Source: Rhea pennata
Taxonomy: Eukaryota; Chordata; Aves; Rheiformes; Rheidae
Reading direction: 5' to 3'
NCBI RefSeq assembly: GCF_028389875.1
Contig: NC_084702.1
Span: forward strand, 69,351,582-69,415,581
DNA length: 64,000 nt
The translations under genes were made by a program, and so were the position numbers. Of this stretch, positions 21,721 to 33,227 are shown piece by piece. Every line of letters starts with the position of its first letter. Position 1 is the stretch's first letter. The notes beneath the pieces were generated by a model that ran no database searches, was not told the DNA's origin, and saw nothing but the letters and a program-made list of their open reading frames with translations.

Positions 21721-24700
21721 AATAAGCCAGAAGAAATCCACATTTCTAAATCTAAACAGATTCAAATGAGTATCTAAATAAACTATGGCCAGCCAAATAT
21801 CTGGGGAGCTAAACGTCAGATTTAACACATGAACTCTTTCTCCATAGTCTTTAAGCTGATTTACCTCGCTGAAATTACTCTGTGTGTGTGCCATTTGGTC
21901 CAGTCTTCACTCAGTTTGGTACCTATAATGATTCTGTAAAAGTATCAGCGATAACAGGAGTGCTAAAGGTGAAGAAGAGCAATTAGGTGGTTTTACAGAA
22001 CATTGGTATTGCTTATAATGAGGGAGAAGCTTATTGGAATTGAGCAATATAATACTCAGAGAAGGCTTAGCCTCCAGACAAGTTGCTACGGTAAATAAAT
22101 TGATATTAGAATGAAATAAAAATTTGAAATAAAGGGCTTCCGAAGGCTGACCATAGCAGTCCTCGACAAATGCCCCCCTCATATTTCTCCTCTGCCTCCT
22201 CCAAATCATTGAAGTAAGCCACCCTTGCCATAAAACCGAATTGAGACCCAGCAATGTTGCAGAGTGAACTGTGAAGCTACAGGCTACAAAGCTTGCAGCA
22301 TCTTTCCACAGCAGTGGTAAAATCTCCCTAAGAAATATAACCAAAGTGAATGCAGTATTTTAAACAGAGCCACATTACTGCTGGTGTTGTGGAAAAAAAG
22401 TAGAGGGTGTGAAGTGCTCCCCCCAGCAGTGCTGGCTGCCTTAGCACTAGCGGTACACTGGTTCGGTACTTACCCAAAATAAAGGTGATTAAAATACCTG
22501 CAACAAACCCTGTTCTTGTTCATTTTTCCCCCCTATACCTAATTCCAGTGTAAGGTTCCTGTCTAAGCATGTCTGAAGATATATTGCTTTTGTGTGTGTG
22601 TGTGTGTGTTAAGCACCCAGATAAAGCAATAGGATATGAACTGAGATGCCTTGTGGGAATACTGATAGGGAATTTTAAACTCCGAGCTGGAAGTGTGAAA
22701 TGCTTTCCCAAGGTTTGTGCTTATATTCTGACCCCCTCAGAAAGGTTTCTGTTCGGTCTCAGGCAGTTTAGCTTCTTCTTTCATCATTTTTCACCTCAGA
22801 GGAAAAGTTCTGCAGGTAGATAAAGGTACTTGCTAGAGTTAGATGAAAAATAGAAGAAATATTCACTGAAAATTTTATTCAGCACTGAAGAATTTATTCA
22901 GCACATCTTCAGAATATTTCTGTAGATGGAAAAATGCTACAAAACTTTTCAGATTCTTGGAAAAAGTATTGCAAAAATTCATCAGATACATTACCTAATG
23001 GTTATTTGTAAGTGAAGCAATGCAGCCAAAGATTTGTTGCTAACCTGTAGCTTTCTGGAGTCTTCTCTTTGTCAAAGTACCAGTGTAACCAGCATTAACT
23101 TTTACACATATAATTCTGCCTGCTTTGTGTTTATCATCCTGAGTGAAGATCAGATAACGCTTCTAACTTCTTTTTAAAGATTACTGAAACCTATTACAAA
23201 AAGACTCTAATTTTGCAGACAAATTCAATATTGCATGTGTCAGTCTAGTTAACTTTAGAAAAATTGCTCTCATGAAAGAACGTTGGCAGAATAGGGGCTT
23301 TGTCTAAATCATCCTTGCCCACTGGCACTTTTGTTGCAAAGTATATTATTGACTCAATCTTTTTGAAAAATTCTCTGTTGTTCCTACTGAGATTTCTAAA
23401 ATAGCCTTTAAAAAGGTTTCAGATAAACATGCCAAATAAATGTTTGCTGAAAATGATTATTTTTCTACAATTTACCCTTAAGAATCCTTATTCTTTTCAT
23501 GTCTTTACAGAAGTGAAAAAATGAAAGATTGATTACAACAGTGACTGAACCAGCTGTATGCTGTTTTTTTTTGTTTTGTTTTGTTTTATTTTTTGGCAGG
23601 GGAGATGTGGCTCTGTTTTCAATATGAAATCCATTTTTGTAACTTAAAGCAGATTTTTAAAATATAAAAAACATCATTATTTTAAATACAGAAACATTTC
23701 AAACAGGGGACTAATTCCAAATGAATTTTTGTAGCAGCAAGGGATTTTTTATCTTTTTTTTTTTTCCCTATTCAACATACTGAAGAAAAGAATAATAGAA
23801 AAGGTCTTCAATGGACTTCACTGAAAAGAGTAATTAGTATGTGATAGCTTAGATGGGCTTGACATTGTTCTCAAATGCTGTATTTTCTCCACAGAATACT
23901 GTTTTGTGAATAATTTTTTATGGCATTTTCATGAAAGTAGTTTTTTAAGGGGAGGATAACGAAATAGGAAGGAGGACATTTCATAGTTATTTACTTTCTC
24001 TGTTCTAATTTCTGGAACCTATATGGTGTCCCCCTTTTTTTACAATCTCATGCTTTTAACTGTACTCAGATAATAATGGTTACATTTTTACCATTGAACG
24101 GGATGTTACAACTTCCCCTTCTCCACCCTGAGAGCAGAGGCTCAGTGAGACTTAGTGCATATCCACCTTAGGGCTATTTTTACTCCAACTCTTTTCTTTA
24201 AGGTGTAGAAGGAAATACTCACAGGTTTGCATTACAAAATCTCACTCAGATAACACAGTCAGCCTACCTTGAGAAAAACATCATTGGTAAACTTCATGGT
24301 AAAATGACACATTCTCCAGAAAATATTACTTGAATACAGATTTACATTTTAATAAAAAATGTAGTTTAGCCATGTTCGTGTCCTCTCTTCATTTGAAAGC
24401 ACATCACTGAGAACATATTCAGTGGCACAAATATTCATGAAAAGTTAATTTCAAAGTGACCTGTTGCTCCAGAAACATGCTTTAAAATTATTTGTACAAA
24501 TAGTAAGGCTAGATGGGCTTTACATTGCACATAATAAGAGAACAAAATTAACATTTTCTGAATTAGCTAACCAATTACAAATAACGATCCGTATTTGAAC
24601 ACTGATCAGGAATTAGCAGAAAACTGAATGTGAGCCTTCCAAAAATTTCACGTAACGAAATCACTGACCTTCTTAGAGTTCGCTTTGTTCTGTTGCTACA

Positions 24701-26929
24701 TGAATCTGCTCACAGACATACCACAGGTGGAATGTGAGCAAATAGTTTTTGCACGAGTAACCTGCGAACATCTTTAAAGAATAGAATGGAAATGGAAAGT
24801 GAGAGATGCAGCAATGTCTCTGTTTCAGCTACCAGAAGTTGGTTTTGTTAAGAGACTGTAATCTCTAAATGAGAATCAGGGAATAAGCCCCCTCCCTCCC
24901 CAAACTGGACTTACAAACTTCCATCTAAAAATAAAAATTAATAGATTCATAATAATAACTCAACAAATTCTACATACAGTCTCCGGGATTAAGGTCTGGA
25001 CAGTGTTTCACCTTCTGTGTGACAGAAGGGGACATACTATCCTTCAGAGGCATCTTCTGTCTACTAACCAGAGGAACAGCCAAGCAAGCCTATATCTGAT
25101 GCCTTTTAGATCTCTCAATGTTGGCCAGGGAATCTCATCCCCAGTGAAACAAAATTTCTTGGTCATCTTAAGGTGGGATTCATTCTGCAGAAACTCCTCA
25201 CTGTCAAATCACGTTATATAATTCCTCATTGCTCAGAACATCTCCTTTTCTGCCTTTCTGCACATATTTACACAAGCATATGAATTCCTGCACACACACA
25301 CAATTCTTTTACCTCTGGATTGGAAGTTACACAGGCGGCATGACTGTGCCTCTTGATCACATTTCATGCTATTTTCTGATTTCCTTCCAATACCTGTACA
25401 GAGTTTTCTGCCTTGAGTTGCAATTACTGAATTGCAATACCTTCGTTGTCACTAGAACACAGCTGAAATGGCAACACATTCTTTTTTTCTAATTGAGGCT
25501 AAATTATTAAAAAAAAATCCCTTATATTCACAAAAAGCTCCAAAGTCTTAGGTTACACCTCCTTCAGAAGAAGGAACTGCTAATCAATTTCTTATCATAC
25601 CATTTTCACAGTTTAGTTTCGTATTAAACTAAAATGGTTTAATAGCCCACAAATATTCTCTGAAGTCTGGTCTATACTGGGAAGACATGGTGCCATAAAT
25701 TCTGTTCACTTAAATAGCTGGCCTCTGTATGTCCTCACAGCATTAAAGTCTTTCTACTTGTGCTACTGCTGTACATTTTCATGACTGTGTCAGCTAAAGC
25801 CACAGCATCCCTTAAGTAGGAATCCTCTTGTCCCCCAGGGTATTTCTTGATACAACACCCAGTGATTCACTTCTTCTGTATATGTGGATGTTGGCACAAA
25901 GCCCAGGGAATTATAGATGGTTGGAATCAGATTCCCACAGTTCTCCTTCTGCATTCTGCATGGCTTTTGCATCTATAATTTTCGGTTGGAAAGAAATCAA
26001 AACAAAACAAAAATGCAAATTCCCACAAAACCTCTCAAGTTCCTCGAGCCTTTATTTCACCATCATTTCCTGATTTTTTTCCCCCTTCTCTCATGTGGTA
26101 TTGTTGGAGAAGAGATAACAGAGATGGAAATAGGCAGGGGTAACATGTTGAGAAGGTTAGTCCAGAAGAAGAACTCTGTATTCTCAGAAGAAGGCAGAAG
26201 GAAAAACATATCATACTTCACAAGAATTACGGGCAACGGGAATCTACTTTTCCTGCTGAGGAAGGAACGTGGACAGAAACCTGCGCGGAGGATTGCTTGC
26301 CCCCACCAGCCACAGCGCACGTCTACCCACAGAGAAGATGGGAAACCGAAGCCGACGGGCACACGCCTCGCCAGGAAGGCCCGTTCTGTCGACGGCCTTC
26401 AAGAGGCCTGCCAAACCAGCACTTCGTACACGTGTGCCCGTACCGAGCTGAAACTGCCCCCCTGCTTTCCAGCGCTCCTAGCCTTTTCTGCTCCTTTTAT
26501 CGTCCTTTTCCATTTTACACCATTTGTTGTAAATACTTCCTTATTCGCCTTTTTTTTTTTAGAATATTCACGGCAATTTGTGTAGCTTGCTGTAACTGCC
26601 AAACGCTTTTAAAATGTTAAGTAATGTAGATGTATCAATTTCAGGTCACGCTTAGCTCCTAATTAATTTTAGGGATGCACCGATGAAGAGCTGGAGCGGT
26701 TAGGGTATCCCGGGCCGCAGAGCAGCCCCCCGCCCGAGCCCGAGCAGGCCCTCCGCTCAAAGGGCAGTGCCGACGGCAGGGGCAGCACGGCGCCTGTCGC
26801 GTGCAAGATACCATTACTCACACGCAAAAAAATGCAGAGTTTTATCAAAATAAATACCCTGCACAAACAAATCTTCACGAGTGTCGGTGGATTCTGAATG
26901 TTACACAAAATCTCCCCCTTTTGGGCCGC
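21721..26929. other. Intergenic DNA between RXFP3 and ADAMTS12
   Basis: About 5.2 kb of mostly AT-rich DNA between two divergent CpG-island promoters, where shared or separate enhancers could lie. It holds a (TG)n run at 22591-22609, T-rich runs near 23567-23594 and 23753-23766, and no recognised gene. An open frame of 222 codons (+, 25917-26585) is unusually long for this composition and is listed as a finding. Confidence 0.7.
22591..22609. repeat. (TG)n microsatellite
   Basis: Nine and a half TG units without interruption. Simple repeat in the RXFP3-ADAMTS12 intergenic region. Confidence 0.9.
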
Positions 26930-26964
26930 CTGTGCCTTTCCACCGGCCGGGGAAGAGGCCGCCG

Positions 26965-26971
26965 TGAGTCA
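26965..26971 (+). promoter_or_regulatory. AP-1 consensus site TGAGTCA
   Basis: An exact TGAGTCA match about 700 bases upstream of the ADAMTS12 start codon at the edge of the CpG island. A 7-base match occurs often by chance, so function is unproven. Confidence 0.4.
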
Positions 26972-27252
26972 CAGCGCGAGCATCGCCATGCCGCCGCAGA
27001 TGCGTTTGGTTTCCGGAGCTCTGTCACGTCTCAAGCCCCAGAGAAGTTACGTTTCCTACTGGGAAACCCGGAGTTTTCCGAACCCTCCCTTGCAGTTGCG
27101 TTCTCTGGAGTTTGCAGTTCGCGTCCCTTGGAGCTGGACAGCAGAACCGCGCCGGCTACCGACCCCCGAGCCGCGGAGAGGCGCGCAGCTAAGCGCGGAC
27201 TGCGCCGCGCGCTGGCTCCGCGGGCAGCGGCGGCCGCAGCGCTGCGCCCGAG

Positions 27253-27275
27253 AAACAAACAAACAAACAAACAAA
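27253..27275. repeat. (AAAC)n microsatellite
   Basis: About six AAAC units inside the otherwise GC-rich ADAMTS12 upstream island. Confidence 0.9.
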
Positions 27276-27360
27276 TAGAAATTTCCCTCGCAAGGACCCG
27301 GGGGGGGATTCGGGAGCGACCCCAGCTCCCCGCGGTTAAACCCGCGGAGAGCGCGCGCCG

Positions 27361-27430
27361 CCGATCCGATCCGATCCGCTCCGCTCCGCGCCGCCCGGGG
27401 CCGGTCCGCGCCGGTCCGCGCCGGTCCGGG
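27361..27430. repeat. GC-rich pentamer/decamer tandem repeats
   Basis: CCGAT occurs three times from 27361, then CCGCT twice and CCGCG. Next, after a spacer, CCGGTCCGCG is present twice exactly and once as CCGGTCCGGG (27401-27430). This is local slippage-type repetition in the ADAMTS12 promoter region. Confidence 0.85.
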
Positions 27431-27616
27431 GCGGCGCGGCGCGGCAGCGCCGGCGGCGGCGTTAACCCCGGCGGCTCCGGGGCGGGGAGCGGCGGCCTCC
27501 CGCTTCCCCCCACCCCCACGCTCCCGGCCCTCCTTCCTCCCCCGGCAGAAACCAGACACCGGGACGGCGCCGCGCAGCCCGCGCCGGCGGAGCAGCCGCC
27601 GGGAGGCCGCCCCGCC

Positions 27617-27634
27617 ATGCCGCGGCGCGCCTGA
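27617..27634 (+). promoter_or_regulatory. Upstream ORF in ADAMTS12 leader
   Basis: ATG at 27617 with G at -3 opens a five-codon frame (MPRRA) ending in TGA at 27632-27634, 33 bases before the main ATG. It is in the same frame as the main ORF but closed by its own stop. If the transcript starts upstream of 27617, it would force leaky scanning or reinitiation. Confidence 0.6.
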
Positions 27635-27667
27635 GGCGTCGTCGTCGCGCCGCTCCGCGCCCGCACC

Positions 27668-27782
27668 ATGCCCCGCGCGGCGCGGAGCTGGGCGGCGGCG
27701 GCGGGCGTCTGCGCCTGCCTCCACGTCCTCCACGTCCAGGCGCTGTGCGGGGGCCGCCGCGCCTTCCCCGACGAGCGGCAAG
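27668..27782 (+). CDS. ADAMTS12: ADAMTS12 exon 1 (signal peptide)
   Basis: The first coding exon has 38 codons plus one base. The ATG at 27668 has A at -3 (GCACCATGC). It encodes MPRAARSW, then a hydrophobic Ala/Val/Leu-rich core ending about residue 25 (HVQALCGG), a normal secretory signal peptide, then RRAFPDERQ at the start of the propeptide. The donor is CAAG|GTCAGT at 27783. The trailing G joins AG at 32866 to make Glu, giving RQEHFIK as in human ADAMTS12. The family is secreted zinc metalloproteases with thrombospondin repeats acting on extracellular matrix such as COMP. Only the signal peptide and part of the prodomain lie in this window. Confidence 0.9.
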
Positions 27783-28760
27783 GTCAGTGCCCCCCCCCCC
27801 CCTTCCCTCCTTCCGCGCTGCGCGGCCCGGCGCGGGGAGCCCGCGGGCGCGGAGCGGGGAGGCGGCGCAGGGCTCCCCTGGCGGCGGAGCTGCGCGGGGA
27901 GGGCGCCGCGCTGCCGCGGGCGCTCCGCGCTCGGACGTTACCTCTCCAACGGCCAGCGCCACTTCTGGCTACAAACCTGGAGAAGTTTAGCGTCCTGAAA
28001 ACGTAGTTTTTCTTTGTGTTTACCGACAGCTTTTATTATTATTATTTACTGACAACGTTTCGCTGCAGAAGGGTTGATGTTACCGGGGTGTAACACTGAG
28101 TGCGGGTTGCTCACATGCGGCGGGGGAGAGCAAGTTAGGACGGAGGCTGCGTTTGTGAGAAAAGCCTCCTTCGCCGCCAGCCCTGCCTGCGCATCGGCCG
28201 CCTCCTCGGGCGGCTTCGCCTGCTCCAGCAGCTCCCGCCAGCTGAACACCCACCTGGAGTGGGGTACCCCATGAATTTAGTACTTACTGCTTATTTAAGG
28301 AAAATCAGAGAAGCAGCCCCCGAGAAAGAAAAGTTGTGGTTAGTTGGAAAGCTCTGCCTAGCGGTAGAAAACCTGAAAGCATAGGAGGAAATTTTGCTGA
28401 AGACCTTCCAGATCTAATCAGCTGTGGTGCTGTCGAAGGCATGGTTTGAGCACAGAAGAAAAGTCTCCTGTGCGCCTCTGAGCTCATGAGAAGGTAAAGT
28501 GGTTAAATTAGTTGCATGAGGAGTGAACAGTTATCCCGAAGTCACTTTCCAGTGGCTTCACCGAGAGTGAAGAGAATAATTGCACTTCAGTGACTGTAAG
28601 AGGAACAGGACAGGGATAGCAGTGTTAGCGAATATTCACTGTTTATGTGCCAGGCATCCAGAAATGGATGTAGAGTGAATTTCATTTTTTTTGGCATCAA
28701 AACTAGTGTTTTCCAAGAGTCTACAGAAAGCTTTATGTAAAGCAATTGTTCAACATTTGG

Positions 28761-28793
<33 letters not shown>

Positions 28794-31700
28794 GTAACAG
28801 TAAGAAGGCAGGTTGACTGTACCAATAAGCATGCCGTGTGCAATAGTCAGGACTAAAACTTGTGTCTTGCATAGCTGAAGTGACTTTTAAGTACTGTATT
28901 CACTCAGCATCTGCCATGAACATAGGTGATTGGACAATTAAGGATATTCTTAATGCATGTTCAAGGCCTTTTTGGATGAGTGTTTTCTAGGATGGATCTT
29001 CTCAGCTCAAGGGTGTTGAAAAGTTGGAAGACCTGGGAACGGAGCCTTCCTCTGGTTCAGGAACACGCTTTCTCCAGAGATAAGCATTGCTATTTGCTGT
29101 CCCAAGGAATCATTTGAAAAGAAGCCAGAGAGCCTGGGAGGCAGATGTAGCATACTTGAAGATGAAACAATGGCCAATGATGGTGTCACATTTTTAAGGA
29201 ACTTTGTCTACAGAGAAAATTATGCATTTCCTAGTACACATGACAGACCATGAATGTCTTTCTCTTTATTCTAATTTATTTGCTTTGTGTACAGCAATTC
29301 TTTGCACCTGCGGTACTCTCTCATTTGTTGGAGTTTGAATCCACACAGGAGCAGAACAGGCAGCTGTGGTGTTCACTTTTATCAGATGTCTGTCATGATA
29401 CAGTTAGCAGGGTCTGCAGGGAAAGTCTCTCAAATGACTTAGATTCCTCAAGTAAGCGCTAAGGGCCTGCTCTTCACAACCTTGCTAGTCTTGTGTGCCC
29501 AGAAGGACCAGTGCAAACACTATTATTCCAAGGCAAAGTACTGCCCTGAACATGCTCTGCTTAATTTATTACTTTTAGTCCTGCTCATAATGCTGGTGCA
29601 AGCCAGTGTTCAGGCTGCAGTTGTGGAAAGACAAAGTATTCCCAGAATGGGTGCTACATGAGTCTCCCAGGAAAGTCTTCCCTTTCTTGCCCTACACTGG
29701 TAAGCAGTGCTGCCTGGCATGGTGTGCTCGAGACTTCCTTGTGTTGGAGAGTGCTATAAATGGCCAAGGAGAAGAGCAGTGCTGTTGCTAGAGGCACTTG
29801 CATGGGCAGATCTGGAGGAACAGGTCCTCGCTCACCTGCACTGTATCTACTGACTTCAGATCCGAACACTGTCTCTGAATAGTACCACTGTTCAGGAGAG
29901 TAGATAGAGGAGCCAAAGTTGTCAGGAGTAGGATAAACTTCAACCACTTCAGCAAAGTGGGCATCTATGATGGTGTTTAAAGATTATATTAAAAGTCTAT
30001 TTGCAGTAGTATTATCATTGCTACTCTAATGACATTGTTCTTAATTCATGTCTCCTTTCCATTTGCTGTTCTTCCTAGTATAAGTGCTAATCAGGCAGCA
30101 GTTGGTGCTTTCCAAATATTTATTGATACTGAATTGCCTCCTTACATTGTAAGGATGTACAGCAATGCATGTTATGGAAAATCTGACATGTCAGCCCTGA
30201 GGTTTGTCAAGGGCACTGGGATGGATTCATTGCATTTAGTTTTTACTGGCACACAAAACATTAAGGTGTGGGAGGGAAGGGGACATGAGAAATAGTAAGT
30301 TTTATGGGAACCCATATTTTTAGAATATGAACTAATTACTACTTTAGAAAAGTTGAAGGAGTCAGTGTTGAAGAATACTACCCTTGTTGCACATTGTGGA
30401 TTGCTTATATTAAATTCTTCTTTCTTCTCTCTTTTAAGGGTTTGGTGGCTTTTTCTTTCCTAGAAGAGCAGTAGGATATCATCCAAATTAAGATCAAATT
30501 ATGTTAGGCTTAACACAGAGCTTAGTAAGTTGTTTAATATTGATAGGATTGCCTTTGCTAAATTCTATGCAACAGTCAAGATATGAGTTGTACTGATTAC
30601 TTGTGGAAATATCTTTAGCCTTATCTTGTTAAACTTGTTGTATTGTTATCTTGTTCCCTCTGGTCTTTTGCAGAGTTTTTAATAACTGATTTCTGTAGTT
30701 GTATCACAGCTTACTATATTCCAGCATAATTCTGCGCTCCAGTTACTGGCATTCAGAAGTAAGTATTTAAAGTGTGGGTAGGAGAAGTTAAACTTCTCTC
30801 CTTTGGATAATCCCTTTAACAGCAGATGCTTAGGAAGTTTTCTGCCATAACTGATGATGTCTAACTTGCCTTAACCTCTACATAATAATTATTTTAGTGG
30901 TGAAATAAAAAACTTCCCTGAATAGTTTGAAGTCCAAAACTCAAAAGTCATATGTGGAGCACAGCATTTAAGCTGAGAAAGTTAAGCTCAAGACATGAAG
31001 CAGGATCAAATCCTACAGTGACAGCAGACAAATAAGTTACCCTTCAGGTTTCTAATTTGAGCATTACATGAGTTGCGCTGTAAGACAGTGAGATGGAGGG
31101 CCTGGTCTTGCAGGGTTCTTTTTAACCCCATCTTTGCTAGCACAATATGGGATATGGAGGAAAAATCCCAAAGTCTTAGAATTCTAACTTCTGCAGATTA
31201 GCCGTGTTTTGGGGGTATTCCTCCTCTCTTCCCCACTATTTTGTCCTCTTCAGAGTGTGAGGACCACCCTCTGTTTAAAGTGGTGCTAAATTACCAGGCA
31301 GCTGGCTATCATCAAGGTCTATAAACAACTGGCAGGAAGGTGCAGATAGAGTTTCCAGTGTCTCAGTCCCCCTGTGCTTATATAGGAAAAAGTGTCTCTG
31401 AATTAGCTAAATTGTCTGCTAAACGGCTGTGTCTCTGAATTAGCAGTAGGTGTGAAGGGCTGCTGCAGCTGTGGCAGTCTAAAGGCCCACTGTTGTGGCT
31501 TACCCTGTGAAGGCACACAGTCACTGTAAACTGATGGGAAGGTTTGCGTGCAAACCTGTTGTATGGGAGTGCAACAAGCTTATTTCAGGGATAAAGGTGC
31601 CACTGAGAAAAGGCCGAGTTGCTTATGTAATTTTCTGCATGTGCTAGGAAATTTCTTGTATTGAGAGTATTTCAGTGCCTGTGTCTCAAATGTCCATGGC

Positions 31701-32865
31701 CTTAGGAAATGTGAGCACCTGTGTCTCATACTGCAGCTAATGAGCACAAAGGAGCTATGCCTCTTTCCAGAGGGGATGGGTTAAGATATGTATCTGTCTG
31801 GGTGTGATTTAACCTGTGTTGTTTTGAGTATGTAGTCAGTGAGGATTGAAACTTCTCCAGAGGAATGATTGTTTCTCCAGTCATAGGGAGGGAGAAATTG
31901 TTCTGGAAGTTCCTGGAGCAGGTTAATTGCTTTGTTATCCCACTTAGATAAGGAATGAGGTGTAATCACTTCATGGATGAGTGGCTGGGACTTTGAGAAG
32001 GAAGAACAGACCTGGGGAAGGATAGAATGGAATGGCATGTAGCCTCACAATTTCATTTTGATGAAAAATGTTCAGACTATGTTTTCCCAGGCTGAAGTCA
32101 AACATGCCAATTGAAGATCTGGTTTATAGGGAATGAGCTGTAAGGAAGTGTGATTTATGTGGATTTATCTTATTTATTTAGAGCTTTTGAGTTTTACATT
32201 GGCTTAAAAAAATAGGAATAGGTAGGTTTTGTTAAATATCTTAGTAAGAGACAAAACTAGTGATGCCCCTCTTCCCTTGCTAGATTCTACTAAGTGATAA
32301 GGTATCTGATCTTATCCTTATGAGAGTTGCTTGCCTAGAATGATGTGGTTGCTTCACTCTTCTTCTTCAAGCCCTTCTTTAAAATCCTCTCTGCACTGCA
32401 GTGTCTGCTAAGGCTGTATGCTACCAATTGTCCTATTGCTATTGCCTGCTATGCCAACTAGTAATGTTTTTTTCTCTGCTCTCTTAAGGGTATTTGTAAG
32501 CACTGTTTCCTGCTTTAGGCAGTTGTTTTTTTAGGGATTATCTCCTTGGTCAGAACCTAGCCTAGGGTATTGGAGACCAAAGACAGACAGGGTTTGTAGC
32601 AGGGATGAGAATGGAGAGAGGTGAGATTTGATGCTTTATTTGGAGTGTGACAAAATATTTGGGAAGAATGTTTATCTTGTAGAATGAATGCTATAATCTG
32701 TTGTACAGCAGTCTGTGTCCTGCCCCACCCTCGTGTCAGTAGGATGGTGTGGTGAATTTTCCTCACTCACAAGTTTCCTTTAAACTGTGTGAACTCTGAC
32801 AAAGCTAGAACTTACCCCAGCTTTGCTTCTTCTTTGTTTTTCCCCCCCACCCCCTTTCCTCTCAG
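27783..32865 (+). other. ADAMTS12: ADAMTS12 intron 1
   Basis: The intron runs from GTCAGT at 27783 to CCTTTCCTCTCAG ending at 32865, about 5.1 kb. The CpG island extends into its first 200 bases, which include a C13 run (27790-27802). A T31 run lies at 28762-28792. A 16-bp direct repeat GTGTCTCTGAATTAGC occurs at 31392-31407 and 31429-31444. No exon-like frame with family resemblance was found. Confidence 0.9.
28762..28792. repeat. Poly(T) tract, 31 bases
   Basis: Thirty-one consecutive T within ADAMTS12 intron 1. It could be the reverse-oriented A tail of an old insertion, but no element body is recognisable next to it. Confidence 0.9.
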
Positions 32866-33227
32866 AGCACTTTATCAAGACATTGCAAGAATACCACGTG
32901 GTTGATCCTGCAAGAGTAGATGCGAATGGGCATTTTCTTTCTTTTAATTTACGCCATCACATCTCAAACACAAGGAAGAAGAGAGACCTCAGCAAAAAGG
33001 AAAATGTGGTATATTATAAAATTAACCATGAGGAGAAGGATCTGTTTTTTAACTTGACTGTCCACATGGGATTTCTTTCCCATAACTACATAGTAGAAAG
33101 GAGACGTGGCAACCACACTAGTGCGAAGATCACAACTCGCTCAGGAGTTCCTTGCCATTTCATTGGCACAGTATTGCAGCCAGATTCTGGGAGCGGAACT
33201 GCCGCAATCAGCACTTGCAATGGCCTG
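32866..33227 (+). CDS. ADAMTS12: ADAMTS12 exon 2 (prodomain)
   Basis: This exon has 362 nt: two bases completing Glu39, then 120 codons to Leu159, ending before GTAAGT at 33228 in phase 0. It encodes the N-terminal part of the ADAMTS propeptide (Pep_M12B-type region). Visible features are EYHVVDPARVDANGHFLS, the basic RKKR at 75-78 (a possible proprotein-convertase site, also basic in the human protein), VYYKINHEEKDLFFNLTV with an N-glycosylation sequon at Asn101, a second sequon NHT at Asn121, and Cys135 and Cys156, which resemble conserved propeptide cysteines. Human ADAMTS12 has the same order (EYHVV, RKRDL, HEEKDLFFNLTV). The acceptor has a strong C/T tract. The catalytic domain, cysteine switch and TSP1 repeats would be encoded beyond the window. 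Confidence 0.95.

Larger units (their letters stand above)
26930..27667 (+). promoter_or_regulatory. ADAMTS12: ADAMTS12 CpG-island promoter and 5' UTR
   Basis: CpG density rises from about 26930 and peaks at 27150-27990, covering exon 1 and the start of intron 1. Visible elements are a consensus AP-1 site TGAGTCA at 26965-26971, an AAAC repeat at 27253-27275, a run of CCGAT/CCGCT pentamers at 27361-27390, three CCGGTCCGSG decamers at 27401-27430, and many GGCGG-type SP-site motifs. No TATA box is evident, so initiation is probably dispersed. The 277-codon + frame ending at 27634 and the long - frames are compositional. Confidence 0.7.

Noticed and set aside
20705..21743. Several open frames of 200-290 codons on both strands upstream of RXFP3
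   Set aside because: They lie in a CpG island where stop codons are rare, overlap each other in several frames, and encode low-complexity Arg/Pro/Ala sequence.
26801..28006. Open frames of 110-277 codons around the ADAMTS12 start on both strands
   Set aside because: Same compositional effect. Only the frame starting at 27668 has a signal peptide, a donor in the right phase, and joins to a recognisable exon 2.
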